NCBI GenBank assembly: GCA_027069645.1 | Contig: JALXEI010000153.1 | Span: 1-5,924 of the forward strand | DNA length: 5,924 nucleotides | Origin: Hyphomicrobiales bacterium | Lineage (GTDB): Bacteria; Pseudomonadota; Alphaproteobacteria; Rhizobiales; JAKIUO01 | Reading direction: 5' to 3' | In this document: positions 1 to 5,407 of the stretch, piece by piece | How the letters are laid out: every line of letters starts with the position of its first letter | How positions within the stretch are numbered: position 1 is the first letter of the stretch | Notes under the pieces: model-generated | The model's database searches: none | What the model was told of the DNA's origin: nothing | The model's input: the letters and a program-made list of their open reading frames with translations, nothing else | Program-made: the position numbers and the translations under genes

Positions 1-334
1 CAATGCCGCCCCCTGAAAACAGGGGATTGACATAAAGGCCCGTTATGACTGCGGTTTGCAGATGTTCGCGCGATGGACGCCAGGAGGAAGTGCCAACAAG
101 TGTATCATGTATGCGGGCCAGCAGCAGTTTCTCCTTTAAAAGGGTGAGGGTATAGTCCGGTTTATCGATTTCCTTCAATTTGGCATCAACCTCGGCATTA
201 CTGTAAAAGTGCCAGCCGGAATGAGCGATGGCGGCCTTGTGAAGTTCGCGCAAATCAGCGAAGTCTTCAGGTGTACACGGGGCTATTTGGGCCAGTTTCA
301 TGAAATCCGGCTTTGATACTGATGTTTCACTCAT
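1..334 (-). CDS. GNAT-family N-acetyltransferase, N-terminal part (cut by window edge)
   Basis: The minus strand reads 111 codons from an ATG at 334 to the window edge, beginning MSETSVSKPDFMKLAQIAPC. A GAGG Shine-Dalgarno sequence lies 8 nt upstream (complement of 343-346), which supports this start. The first ~35 residues look like strand 1 plus helix 1 of the GNAT fold (PEDFADLRELHKAAIAHSGW). Near the cut, TAVITGLYVNPLFSGGGI matches strand 4 running into motif A, whose R/Q-x-x-G-x-G/A loop binds the acetyl-CoA pyrophosphate; the window ends inside that loop. GNAT enzymes transfer an acetyl group from acetyl-CoA to an amine; the substrate cannot be told from this half. The gene is on the same strand as the DUF2865 gene upstream, but over 400 bp and a palindromic element separate them, so co-transcription is doubtful. 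Family assignment is fairly sure; function is unknown. Confidence 0.8.
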   Translation of the reverse strand, partial: MSETSVSKPDFMKLAQIAPCTPEDFADLRELHKAAIAHSGWHFYSNAEVDAKLKEIDKPDYTLTLLKEKLLLARIHDTLVGTSSWRPSREHLQTAVITGLYVNPLFSGGGI

Positions 335-748
335 TTAATGATCCTCGGTGTAATGGTATAGTTAACCCTTGATTACAAGACTACCGGTCGTTGTGGTAAG
401 TTGAGGACCATCCTGCGACCAGATTGTGACAGTTAATACTTATACAGTTTTAGAGGCTGGTTCAAAACTCGTCGCTTGATTTTATTGAGGTTTTTCCTGT
501 TCAGAATCAAGCAAACCGGCGCAGAACGGGGCTGGCGTCCCTTACAAGCCGGTTTGCGCAGATAATGGGCAGGAAAAAGCCAATAAAATCAGTGAGGAGC
601 TTTGAACCAGCCTCTTGCACAGAAGGGGGTGTTATGAACCTGACAGGGTTTAGAGCTTTTTGCGTATCTTTCACCCGCTGGTCGTATTGCTTTGCGGACA
701 GGCGATAGCGCCGGGCAAGGCTTCCGGAACAATAACGGCGGGATGATT
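335..748. other. Intergenic region carrying a palindromic element
   Basis: No reading frame here resembles a protein. The middle is taken up by the nested palindrome at 452-615. The part from 335 to 451 should hold the acetyltransferase promoter, but I see no convincing -35/-10 pair on the minus strand. The sequence TTAACCCTTGATTAC at 362-376 resembles the CtrA pattern TTAA-N7-TTAA with one mismatch, which is weak evidence alone. From 616 to 748 I see no clear terminator for the DUF2865 gene, only the short palindrome TTCCGGAA near 722-729. Confidence 0.6.
452..615. repeat. Nested palindromic (MITE-like) intergenic element, 164 bp
   Basis: The two ends are long imperfect inverted repeats: 452-499 and 570-615. 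Both arms, read outside-in, begin AGAGGCTGGTTCAAA, share TGATTTTATTG, and end in TTTTTCCTG; they differ by a few substitutions and two single-base gaps. Inside lies a second perfect 10-bp inverted repeat, GCAAACCGGC at 511-520 with GCCGGTTTGC at 548-557. The whole could fold into a cruciform or, if transcribed, one long hairpin with an inner hairpin. No open reading frame and no obvious target-site duplication is visible. Size, terminal inverted repeats and intergenic position suit a miniature inverted-repeat element or a large dispersed palindromic repeat; which of these it is cannot be decided from one copy. Confidence 0.75.
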
Positions 749-758
749 CTATCGAATC
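745..758. promoter_or_regulatory. Paired GANTC (CcrM-type) methylation sites at a stop codon
   Basis: GATTC (745-749) and GAATC (754-758) form an inverted pair separated by four bases, overlapping the TAG stop codon of the DUF2865 gene (749-751). GANTC is the CcrM methylation target in alphaproteobacteria, and GcrA, encoded in this window, acts at methylated GANTC. The location at a gene end rather than a promoter makes regulatory meaning uncertain; the sites themselves are read directly. Confidence 0.4.
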
Positions 759-1816
759 AGGTCTTCTATGGTTTTGACCTTGTCAAAATCCGATTTTGGA
801 GGTTTTGCGGTCTTGCCGGTTGCCTTTTCGTGTTCCGCGGCAGGCGTTGCGGCTGATGATTCGTTTGCGGCCTGCTTTTTCGGATTGTTATGCGCCTCGA
901 TATCGGCAACGGAATATTCCGTTTCCTTGCACGAACAGCCCTTTATATATTCCTTGCGATAGCGCCAGGCATTTTTGAGACTGTCATAGGGACGTCCGTC
1001 CGGCGAGATCATCTGTTCCACTTCGCCGCCGGGATTGCGATAGACGTAGAGTTCGGCCGGTGCGGCGCATTTGTTCTGGCAAACATCCTGATCGCGGGGG
1101 AAGCTGCTGGGCAGCGTTGAGAAACTGACCGGAAAATAATAGCCGTCGCAAAGACGAACGCACATGGTTCGATAGGTGGCATAGGGCTGGATTGTCCCGG
1201 ACAAATTGTCATCGCGGCGGCGGCGCGGGCGGGTGAAACCGCCAAACAGATCGCCAAGGCCACTGTCTTCAAACCAGCCTGGAGAATTGCGACGCGCTTC
1301 ATAGCGATACTGATCGCCGCAATTGTTGCGTGCCAGTTCGCTGATCAGGCGGTTGCGGCGGTTGCCACTGCGCCGTGAATCCCTGATGGTTGCCCGCTTG
1401 TCGCGCAGCCTGATCAGTTCCTGTTTGGCCGAGCGGATCTTGCGATCAATGGCAAGACATTTCCGGGTTCGCCGCAAGGATCTGCCGAAAATAAACATGT
1501 TTTCATAGCAGTTCATGCGGTCGGCCCTGTTCTGCAACCGGTTGAACAGGGCGTCCTGCTTGCGAATTTTGCGATTGAGTTCAGGAAGGATACTGGTGGC
1601 ATTGCGTCCCTGTACCCAGTCACTGGCCAGTTCGCGTTCCAGTTCGCGACAATAGGAGCTGCGCGTGTCATAGCGCCCGTCGGGCCGGTCGGTGGAATAT
1701 CCCTGTGCAATGGCGGCAAGACCCGATATGACAGGCACCAGAATCATGGCCAGCAAGGCAATTGTGGTCCAGCGTCGCGTGACCGCGCGACAAATATATG
1801 GAAGCAGGGGCTTCAT
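749..1816 (-). CDS. DUF2865-like secreted cysteine-rich protein
   Basis: A 355-residue protein. Residues 10-16 are basic (RAVTRRW) and 17-37 are hydrophobic, ending AAIA-QG, which fits an export signal with cleavage near residue 37 or an N-terminal anchor. Residues 56-166 are highly charged and probably helical or coiled coil, rich in Arg and Lys, with Cys at 56, 103, 120 and 166. Residues 196-201 are a run of basic residues (RPRRRR). Residues 215-297 match the DUF2865 domain known from alphaproteobacteria: YRTMCVRLCDGYYFPVSFST, then a C-x3-C pair (246, 250), RNPGGEVEQM, and a final CSC (294-296). The ten cysteines after the signal suggest periplasmic disulfides. The tail (300-355) is Ala/Lys/Glu-rich and looks disordered. 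Function of the family is unknown. The ATG start has only a weak Shine-Dalgarno (GGGAACCGG), but it gives a proper signal peptide. A GATTC site sits 13 bp upstream of the start. Confidence 0.85.
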   Translation of the reverse strand: MKPLLPYICRAVTRRWTTIALLAMILVPVISGLAAIAQGYSTDRPDGRYDTRSSYCRELERELASDWVQGRNATSILPELNRKIRKQDALFNRLQNRADRMNCYENMFIFGRSLRRTRKCLAIDRKIRSAKQELIRLRDKRATIRDSRRSGNRRNRLISELARNNCGDQYRYEARRNSPGWFEDSGLGDLFGGFTRPRRRRDDNLSGTIQPYATYRTMCVRLCDGYYFPVSFSTLPSSFPRDQDVCQNKCAAPAELYVYRNPGGEVEQMISPDGRPYDSLKNAWRYRKEYIKGCSCKETEYSVADIEAHNNPKKQAANESSAATPAAEHEKATGKTAKPPKSDFDKVKTIEDLIR

Positions 1817-1866
1817 GGTCCGGTTCCCGATTCAGGTTGTTAACCGTTTGTCTCACATCACCTGTT

Positions 1867-1908
1867 CAACAGTCCAGGAGTTTTTGCAAGGAACGGCAAC
1901 AGTTCAGG
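1867..1908. repeat. Direct repeat upstream of the DUF2865 gene
   Basis: CAACAGTCCAGG (1867-1878) and CAACAGTTCAGG (1897-1908) are 12-bp direct repeats with one difference, starts 30 bp apart, about 50 to 90 bp upstream of the DUF2865 start codon (gene on the minus strand). The spacing is close to three helical turns, so they could be two half-sites for one regulator. No known factor consensus was recognised. Confidence 0.4.
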
Positions 1909-1974
1909 TGATAAATCGTCTTTACGGCACGATCATGGCCTGTTGTATACTGATCGGTGAGAGAAGGGGTTGAC

Positions 1975-2007
1975 GGGCAAGGATATGCCTTTCGGTAATC
2001 CTTGCCC
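1975..2007. terminator. Strong hairpin between convergent-side gene ends, possible terminator
   Basis: GGGCAAGGAT (1975-1984) and ATCCTTGCCC (1998-2007) form a perfect 10-bp stem. The loop can extend it: TGCC (1986-1989) pairs with GGTA (1994-1997, one G-U pair) around a TTTC tetraloop, leaving one bulged A. It lies about 70 bp downstream of the stop of the putative 83-residue membrane protein and upstream of the DUF2865 gene, so it could end transcription of the former on the minus strand. Neither strand has a proper T-run after the stem, so an ordinary intrinsic terminator is not proven; an RNA-stabilising or operator role is equally possible. Confidence 0.4.
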
Positions 2008-2074
2008 ATCCCCCGTGCAGGCATGGAACGAACCGGGGGGTACAGGTTTGTCCGCCCATGCCACACATCGGGAT

Positions 2075-2326
2075 TCAAAATTCTTCATTCCTGGTCACGG
2101 CAATTTCCCCGGCGCGTCTTGCGGGAAAAATCAGTGTTAGTCCGACAGGCTGCGAGAACATCGCCCTGTTCATGGTCAGGTGTCCGGCCCTGTTGCGAAG
2201 GGAACCGAGAGCCAGTGACCAGAAGGTCAAAAAGGAGATCAGCAACATCACCATTGAAACTGCCCGGCTCCTTCGAATTCGTCTGATTTGCAGGGAATCC
2301 GGCCTGTTTTTTCTGTCATTTTCCAT
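2075..2326 (-). CDS. Possible small single-span membrane protein (83 aa)
   Basis: Not recognised. The chosen ATG at 2326 is preceded by AGGGAACTGATCAA, a good Shine-Dalgarno at normal distance; the same frame is open further upstream (TTG at 2446, ATGs in between) but those starts lack a ribosome site. The protein begins MENDRKNRPDSLQIRRIRRS, strongly basic up to residue 21, followed by a hydrophobic stretch at 22-43 (AVSMVMLLISFLTFWSLALG), which predicts one membrane helix with the N-terminus inside. The remaining ~40 residues have no motif I know. Against it: the opposite strand is also open here, AGG/AGA codons are frequent, and there is no family match in memory. It is divergent from the XRE regulator gene, an arrangement in which a regulator often controls its neighbour; that link is only an inference. 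Confidence 0.4.
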   Translation of the reverse strand: MENDRKNRPDSLQIRRIRRSRAVSMVMLLISFLTFWSLALGSLRNRAGHLTMNRAMFSQPVGLTLIFPARRAGEIAVTRNEEF

Positions 2327-2622
2327 TTGATCAGTTCCCTTGCCTGAATTCATCCGGTCTGACTGTTGCTGTCTCGCAGGGTCGTTATCTGTTTGCCTGT
2401 TGTCTTTCATGGGGAAAAGAATTGCAAAAACAGCCGCCTGCGCCAACCATCAGTTCGTTATCAGAGCCGATCAATCCCTGTCATTTTTTCTTCAAATGGT
2501 GAAAAATGGAAAACAGACCGGCAAGTGAGGGCTTTCGGGCGCGTGCCATATCCGTTACAAACAGAAAGAAAGAGCAATTTGCCTCTTTGAATGATTCCGC
2601 GACCGGGGGGGAAAGGGGGAAT
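2327..2622. other. Divergent intergenic region before the XRE gene
   Basis: About 300 bp separating the tentative minus-strand membrane protein from the plus-strand regulator. It must hold the regulator's promoter if the gene is expressed alone, but I cannot pick a convincing -35/-10 pair. A GATTC (GANTC-type) site is at 2593-2597, about 26 bp before the chosen start codon. The regulator's frame is open through the last ~115 bp of this stretch (from 2506), so a longer N-terminus is formally possible. Confidence 0.5.
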
Positions 2623-3351
2623 ATGACCGAAGACACAGATCCGATTGTGGCGCGTATCCGTGACGAAATCGCACGAAAGGGCTGGTCGCAAACAAAGCTG
2701 GCCGAAAAGGCCCTGCTGGGTGATGCGACCATTTTTCGTTTTTTTCGGGGGGACTACACCATAAAGACCCTGCGGCGTCTCGAACAGGCACTGGGCATTG
2801 ATCTTGAGGGCGAGAAAAATCGCGCCGATGAGATGAACATGGTCGCCGATGTGAGCTATGGCGGCTATAACCGGCGGCTTTACGACTATTATGAAGGCAA
2901 CTATATTTGCCTGCGCCCGGCGTTTGTCGATCCCGATCGTTACATGATTTATCAAATGGAGATCTACTGGTCGGATCAGGGACCCGGCCTGATGTTTCGT
3001 GATAAAAATCCCGGCTATGAACAGGGCGGGAAAATTCTGGTGCCGATCGGCACGCCCTTCCTGCATTTCCTCACCATGTCGAGCGGTTCGGCCCGGCTGA
3101 TGACCATGTATCACATGGTGCGGGGAAAGAATGTCATGCGGGGGTTATCGCTGACCATATCAAGCCAGACCAGCGGCACCGATCTGCATCCGGCTGCCAC
3201 CCCCATTCTGTTTCACCGCCTGACAGACGACCATCCCGAATGGCAAGATCTGACCGGGCTGGTGCGCCGCGACCACAAGGTGCTGAAGGAACTGCATCCA
3301 CATTTTGTCGAGATGGGCCACGATCCGATGGTGCTGTTCAACAAGGGATAG
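2623..3351 (+). CDS. XRE-family helix-turn-helix transcriptional regulator
   Basis: A 242-residue protein from the ATG at 2623, chosen because AAAGGGGGAAT lies directly before it and because the HTH then starts near residue 6, as usual; an in-frame ATG at 2506 would add 39 residues of unremarkable sequence without a ribosome site. Residues 7-60 form the XRE/Cro-type DNA-binding domain: helix 1 PIVARIRDEIARKGW, helix 2 QTKLAEKALLG, recognition helix DATIFRFFRG, then TIKTLRRLEQALGI. Residues 75-242 form a second, mostly beta-rich domain beginning SYGGYNRRLYDYYEGNYICL, with aromatic residues dense between 79 and 101. I recall similar Y-x-G-x-Y-x-C-x-R-P tails on other alphaproteobacterial HTH proteins, but no ligand is known to me; it is probably a sensor or oligomerisation domain. 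It stands alone on its strand. Target genes are unknown; autoregulation or control of the divergent small gene is plausible only by position. Confidence 0.85.
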   Translation: MTEDTDPIVARIRDEIARKGWSQTKLAEKALLGDATIFRFFRGDYTIKTLRRLEQALGIDLEGEKNRADEMNMVADVSYGGYNRRLYDYYEGNYICLRPAFVDPDRYMIYQMEIYWSDQGPGLMFRDKNPGYEQGGKILVPIGTPFLHFLTMSSGSARLMTMYHMVRGKNVMRGLSLTISSQTSGTDLHPAATPILFHRLTDDHPEWQDLTGLVRRDHKVLKELHPHFVEMGHDPMVLFNKG

Positions 3352-3366
3352 TTTTCGGGGTGGATG

Positions 3367-3408
3367 TCATACCGGCCGCAATGGAGATGACTTCATTTCC
3401 CGGTATGA
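3367..3408. repeat. Inverted repeat just after the XRE gene
   Basis: TCATACCGG (3367-3375) and CCGGTATGA (3400-3408) are perfect 9-bp inverted repeats around a 24-base loop, starting 16 bp after the XRE stop codon. It may protect or end the XRE transcript, but no T-run follows, so it is not a standard intrinsic terminator. Confidence 0.5.
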
Positions 3409-3462
3409 AAGCGGCTGTCGCCGCTGGTCTTCGCCAGGCAGGCGTGATACGCGCACCGCGTC

Positions 3463-3476
3463 GGGGATTTATCCCC
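3463..3476. repeat. Short perfect palindrome GGGGATTTATCCCC
   Basis: GGGGAT and ATCCCC flank a two-base centre. It is symmetric and intergenic, and could be an operator or part of a decayed repeat. No gene promoter is evident next to it. Confidence 0.35.
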
Positions 3477-3539
3477 AAACCCCTCTTATACCGGAATGCA
3501 AAAAGTATGACTCACCTTTCTCTTTCGGCCTCAATGTTT

Positions 3540-3578
3540 CGCTTCCCGGACAGGCGACAGCGCTGATCCGGGATCCAG
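3540..3578 (-). repeat. Palindromic repeat, copy 1 (inverted relative to copy 2)
   Basis: Read on the minus strand, this 39-bp unit starts CTGGATCCCGGATC and ends TGTCCGGGAAGCG. It aligns without gaps to 3641-3679, with 32 of 39 positions identical by my count. Internally CCCGGA pairs with TCCGGG, so each unit is a hairpin. The CTGGACCCCGG...CCGGGG pattern resembles common intergenic palindromic repeats of alphaproteobacteria. Confidence 0.7.
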
Positions 3579-3640
3579 GGGCAGCAAAAACGGAACAGGT
3601 TGAGAAAAGGAATAAAAACAAAAGCATATCACTTGCGACT

Positions 3641-3679
3641 CTGGACCCCGGCGCTGCGCGGTCGCTTGTCCGGGGAGCG
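3641..3679 (+). repeat. Palindromic repeat, copy 2
   Basis: Starts CTGGACCCCGGCGCTG and ends TGTCCGGGGAGCG, with a CCCCGG/CCGGGG stem. It is the inverted partner of 3540-3578, 62 bp away across an A-rich spacer, so the pair could also fold as one larger stem. A GACTC (GANTC-type) site overlaps its start at 3637-3641. Confidence 0.7.
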
Positions 3680-3794
3680 GAATGGTTTGCGAACCCGACC
3701 AGAATACAAAGGTCAGGATTTATGCTCCCTGGTATTAAAATCGGGTTTCCAAAGTGCGCGCTCTTTGGTGGGGTGAAGCGGAGAATGAACATGC

Positions 3795-3815
3795 AAGGGG
3801 ACGGGCCCCCTTTTT
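3795..3815 (+). terminator. Intrinsic terminator-like hairpin with no gene in front
   Basis: AAGGGG (3795-3800), a six-base loop ACGGGC, CCCCTT (3807-3812) and a T-run continuing to 3815. The T-run is downstream only on the plus strand. The nearest plus-strand gene, the XRE regulator, ends about 440 bp earlier, so this either ends a long XRE 3' untranslated region or a small RNA begun in the repeat region. The stem is short, so efficiency is uncertain. Confidence 0.45.
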
Positions 3816-3826
3816 CCGGCTGACCG

Positions 3827-3845
3827 GGCAATGCCCCTCATTGCC
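3827..3845. repeat. Hairpin GGCAATG/CATTGCC
   Basis: A perfect 7-bp stem (3827-3833 and 3839-3845) around the five-base loop CCCCT, 11 bp after the plus-strand terminator-like hairpin. No T-run follows on either strand. It may be part of the same transcription-ending region. Confidence 0.4.
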
Positions 3846-3938
3846 TATCGGTCCGCTTGCACGCCCCCGTAAAATTCGTCAGCATCAGGGCGATTGGTAT
3901 GGAAAGATTTTAGCAGGGCTATCAGATCCGTTCCTGTC

Positions 3939-3976
3939 AAATAAAAAGACCGGAAGCGAACCCGGTTTGCCTCCGG
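3939..3976 (-). terminator. Rho-independent terminator on the minus strand
   Basis: Read on the minus strand, CCGGAGGCAAA, a CCGGG loop and TTCGCTTCCGG form an 11-position stem (one mismatch, one G-U pair), followed by TCTTTTTATTT. This is a textbook intrinsic terminator. The only minus-strand gene leading into it is gcrA, whose stop is 318 bp away; the inverted-repeat structure at 3985-4270 fills the space between them. It therefore ends either the gcrA transcript or a separate RNA made from that structure. Confidence 0.8.
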
Positions 3977-3984
3977 CCATCCCC

Positions 3985-4270
3985 CACCCGATCCAGGCCG
4001 TAAACTCATAAACAGGGTCGAGAATGGTGCCAAAAAACGCAAAAATACGAGGTTAAAATGATCGCCGCGTGTACTTTTGTAAGTGCCGGATCATTTTGGC
4101 CGCTGGTTGCAGTGCTTCCGGCATCCTGCGGACAGGGCAATTTTGCTCTCCCGCTGCGTTGCAAGCTCTTGAAAACCGGAAGGTTTCCTGCGAACCTGCG
4201 CTTTGCGGGAAAACAAATCTGCTCCTGCCATTTCTACCCTGTTTACGAGTTTACGGCCAAAATCGGGGTG
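3985..4270 (-). repeat. Long inverted-repeat structure between gcrA and its terminator (MITE or structured RNA)
   Basis: Two 43-bp arms, 3985-4027 and 4228-4270, are inverted copies. Their 23-bp cores (3996-4018 and 4236-4258) differ at one position; each contains GTAAACTC and AAACAGGGT. The 200-bp interior has further nested pairing: AAAATGATC (4055-4063) with GATCATTTT (4089-4097), enclosing ACTT/AAGT (4073-4076, 4081-4084); and an alternative GCCGGA/TCCGGC pair (4085-4090, 4117-4122). It carries no convincing coding sequence. It starts 24 bp after the gcrA stop and ends 8 bp before the minus-strand terminator hairpin. Two readings fit: a miniature inverted-repeat element inserted in the gcrA 3' region, or a structured RNA whose ends pair and which terminates at 3939. 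It did not match 6S RNA, tmRNA or RNase P signatures that I know. Confidence 0.65.
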
Positions 4271-4294
4271 CCGCGCTCCGGGAATTTCACCGCT

Positions 4295-4831
4295 TTAGCG
4301 ATGAGAGATCATCTGCTTTTGCGTTTTCCTGCGTACTGTACGACGCGAGGGCTGACTGGCCTTTGCAGCATGAAATTCACAATATACGCCATCACCATGA
4401 CGCTTGTGACCACAAAAATGGAAATCCTCTTCGGCCGGGTCGCCTATCGGCCATTTGCAATGGTGTTCCTTCAGGGTTTCCATGGTTACACGGTCCTTGA
4501 CCGGAATAAAAAGTTCATCGACGGGGGGCATCAGGGCCGTGGGGAAATTTTCAAGCCCCGGAGACTGTTTCGGGTTGGCGACCCCCGGACTGACGGCCGG
4601 GCTCGCCGCTCGTCCCGACAAAGGCCTGACGACTGAATCTGTCCGTTTCTTCCGCGGCCTCACGGTTTTGGTGCGCGTTGTTGTTGCCCGACCGGAAAGT
4701 CCCAGTCTGTGCACCTTGCCGATCACGGCATTGCGTGTAACACCACCCAGCTGATCGGCAATTTGCCGCGCACTCAATCCTTCGGCCCACAGCTTTTTCA
4801 ATAGCTCCACACGTTCATCAGTCCAGGCCAT
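4295..4831 (-). CDS. gcrA: GcrA cell-cycle transcriptional regulator
   Basis: A 178-residue protein, close to the length of Caulobacter GcrA. The N-terminal DNA-binding domain is textbook: MAWTDERVELLKKLWAEGLS, then ARQIADQLGGVTRNAVIGKV and HRLGLSGR (to residue 48). A basic, proline-rich linker (50-115) follows. The C-terminal domain (118-156) has the conserved CKWPIGDP (125-132) and FHFCG (137-141) blocks and YCEFH (150-154), giving Cys 125, 140 and 151. In the known family GcrA binds sigma70 and activates promoters bearing methylated GANTC sites, coupling transcription to chromosome replication with CcrM. The start is certain: AGGAGG lies 9 bases before the ATG. It is divergent from argD, an order I recall from other alphaproteobacteria. 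An inverted-repeat structure and a terminator follow it. Nothing in the protein looks truncated. Confidence 0.97.
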   Translation of the reverse strand: MAWTDERVELLKKLWAEGLSARQIADQLGGVTRNAVIGKVHRLGLSGRATTTRTKTVRPRKKRTDSVVRPLSGRAASPAVSPGVANPKQSPGLENFPTALMPPVDELFIPVKDRVTMETLKEHHCKWPIGDPAEEDFHFCGHKRHGDGVYCEFHAAKASQPSRRTVRRKTQKQMISHR

Positions 4832-4901
4832 GCGAATGCCTCCTCATATTCTCTTTTATCAAGGCAAAACGACCGATCAGTTCATTTCCGGCGGCTATTC
4901 T

Positions 4902-4929
4902 TTTGTAAAAACAAACTGATAGCCTGCAA
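4902..4929 (-). promoter_or_regulatory. Candidate sigma70 promoter of gcrA
   Basis: On the minus strand, TTGCAG (complement of 4924-4929) and TACAAA (complement of 4902-4907) are 16 bp apart, giving a leader of about 60 nt before the gcrA start. Both boxes deviate from consensus. The -10 lies in a small inverted repeat (TTTGT 4902-4906 with ACAAA 4911-4915), itself enclosed by GCTAT/ATAGC (4894-4898, 4919-4923). Confidence 0.35.
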
Positions 4930-4936
4930 CCTGACA

Positions 4937-4954
4937 CCTGCCGATATCAGCAGG
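4937..4954. promoter_or_regulatory. Palindromic operator candidate upstream of gcrA
   Basis: CCTGCCGATATCAGCAGG is an 18-bp palindrome with one mismatched pair, centred on GATATC. It lies just upstream of the candidate gcrA -35 box and its last G begins a GANTC site (GAATC, 4954-4958). Position and symmetry suit a dimeric regulator whose binding could be affected by methylation; no known consensus was recognised. Confidence 0.4.
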
Positions 4955-5407
4955 AATCGCAAATCCGACCGGATTACACCCGTCTTCCCTGCCCGAACGA
5001 ACCGGCCTCGCCCGACGGAGCGCGACAAACGGTGTTCATAACGGACACGGGGACAGTGCTCCCCTTGCTCAACACAATTATTATGAAATTTTCGGCTACC
5101 TGCGCATGAACCGGAACGGGGTTGGAAGACCATTTCCGGGTTTCTGTCCAGAGTAACCTGTACAACTAACAGACATACCGCAACAGCTCCCGCCAGGGCG
5201 ACCACAGGGGCAAATGCCGGCGGGGCGATATGCAACTCGAACTGCTACAGAGGATACGCGCGAACCTGCCTTGTGACTCATCGCAAGTCCGCAACTTTTA
5301 CAACTCGCTTACCTGGTCATACTGGCACAAATCCCCCCCTCCGGCCAAGAGGCTTTGGATACTAAATATTAACCTGTTGCATTTTTGAGCCATATCGACT
5401 CACCTTC

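Larger units (their letters stand above)
3352..4294. other. Gene-free, repeat-rich region between XRE and gcrA
   Basis: About 940 bp lies between the converging XRE and gcrA genes. Short open frames exist on both strands, but none has a ribosome site with a recognisable protein, and several are just shadows of hairpin repeats. The stretch instead holds hairpins at 3367-3408 and 3463-3476, the inverted pair of palindromic repeats at 3540-3679, hairpins at 3795-3815 and 3827-3845, a minus-strand terminator at 3939-3976, and the inverted-repeat structure at 3985-4270. It looks like a landing zone for palindromic elements, or it may encode one or more small RNAs. Confidence 0.6.

Noticed and set aside
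2461..2500. T-rich stretch CATTTTTTCTTC as a plus-strand terminator
   Set aside because: No stable GC-rich stem precedes it and no plus-strand gene ends nearby.
2461..3114. 217-codon minus-strand open frame
   Set aside because: Antisense to the XRE regulator, which has a clear domain and ribosome site; no protein features of its own.
3305..3823. 172-codon plus-strand frame after the XRE gene
   Set aside because: It overlaps the XRE 3' end, runs through two palindromic repeats and has no start signal or recognisable domain.
3985..4270. Known housekeeping RNA (6S, tmRNA, RNase P) for the structure behind gcrA
   Set aside because: None of the diagnostic conserved sequences of these RNAs that I know were found on either strand.
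4058..4636. 192-codon plus-strand open frame
   Set aside because: Most of it is antisense to gcrA and the rest runs through the inverted-repeat structure; it is a shadow frame.
4882..5235. 117-codon minus-strand open frame with a hydrophobic beginning
   Set aside because: Starts at TTG with no ribosome site, two other minus frames are open over the same stretch, and no family resemblance is visible; it is more likely regulatory intergenic DNA.
5298..5393. 31-codon minus-strand frame (MAQKCNRLIF...) with AAGGTGAG before the ATG
   Set aside because: The ribosome site is decent, but the peptide is tiny, unrecognised and lies in a motif-dense regulatory region; a chance occurrence is likely.
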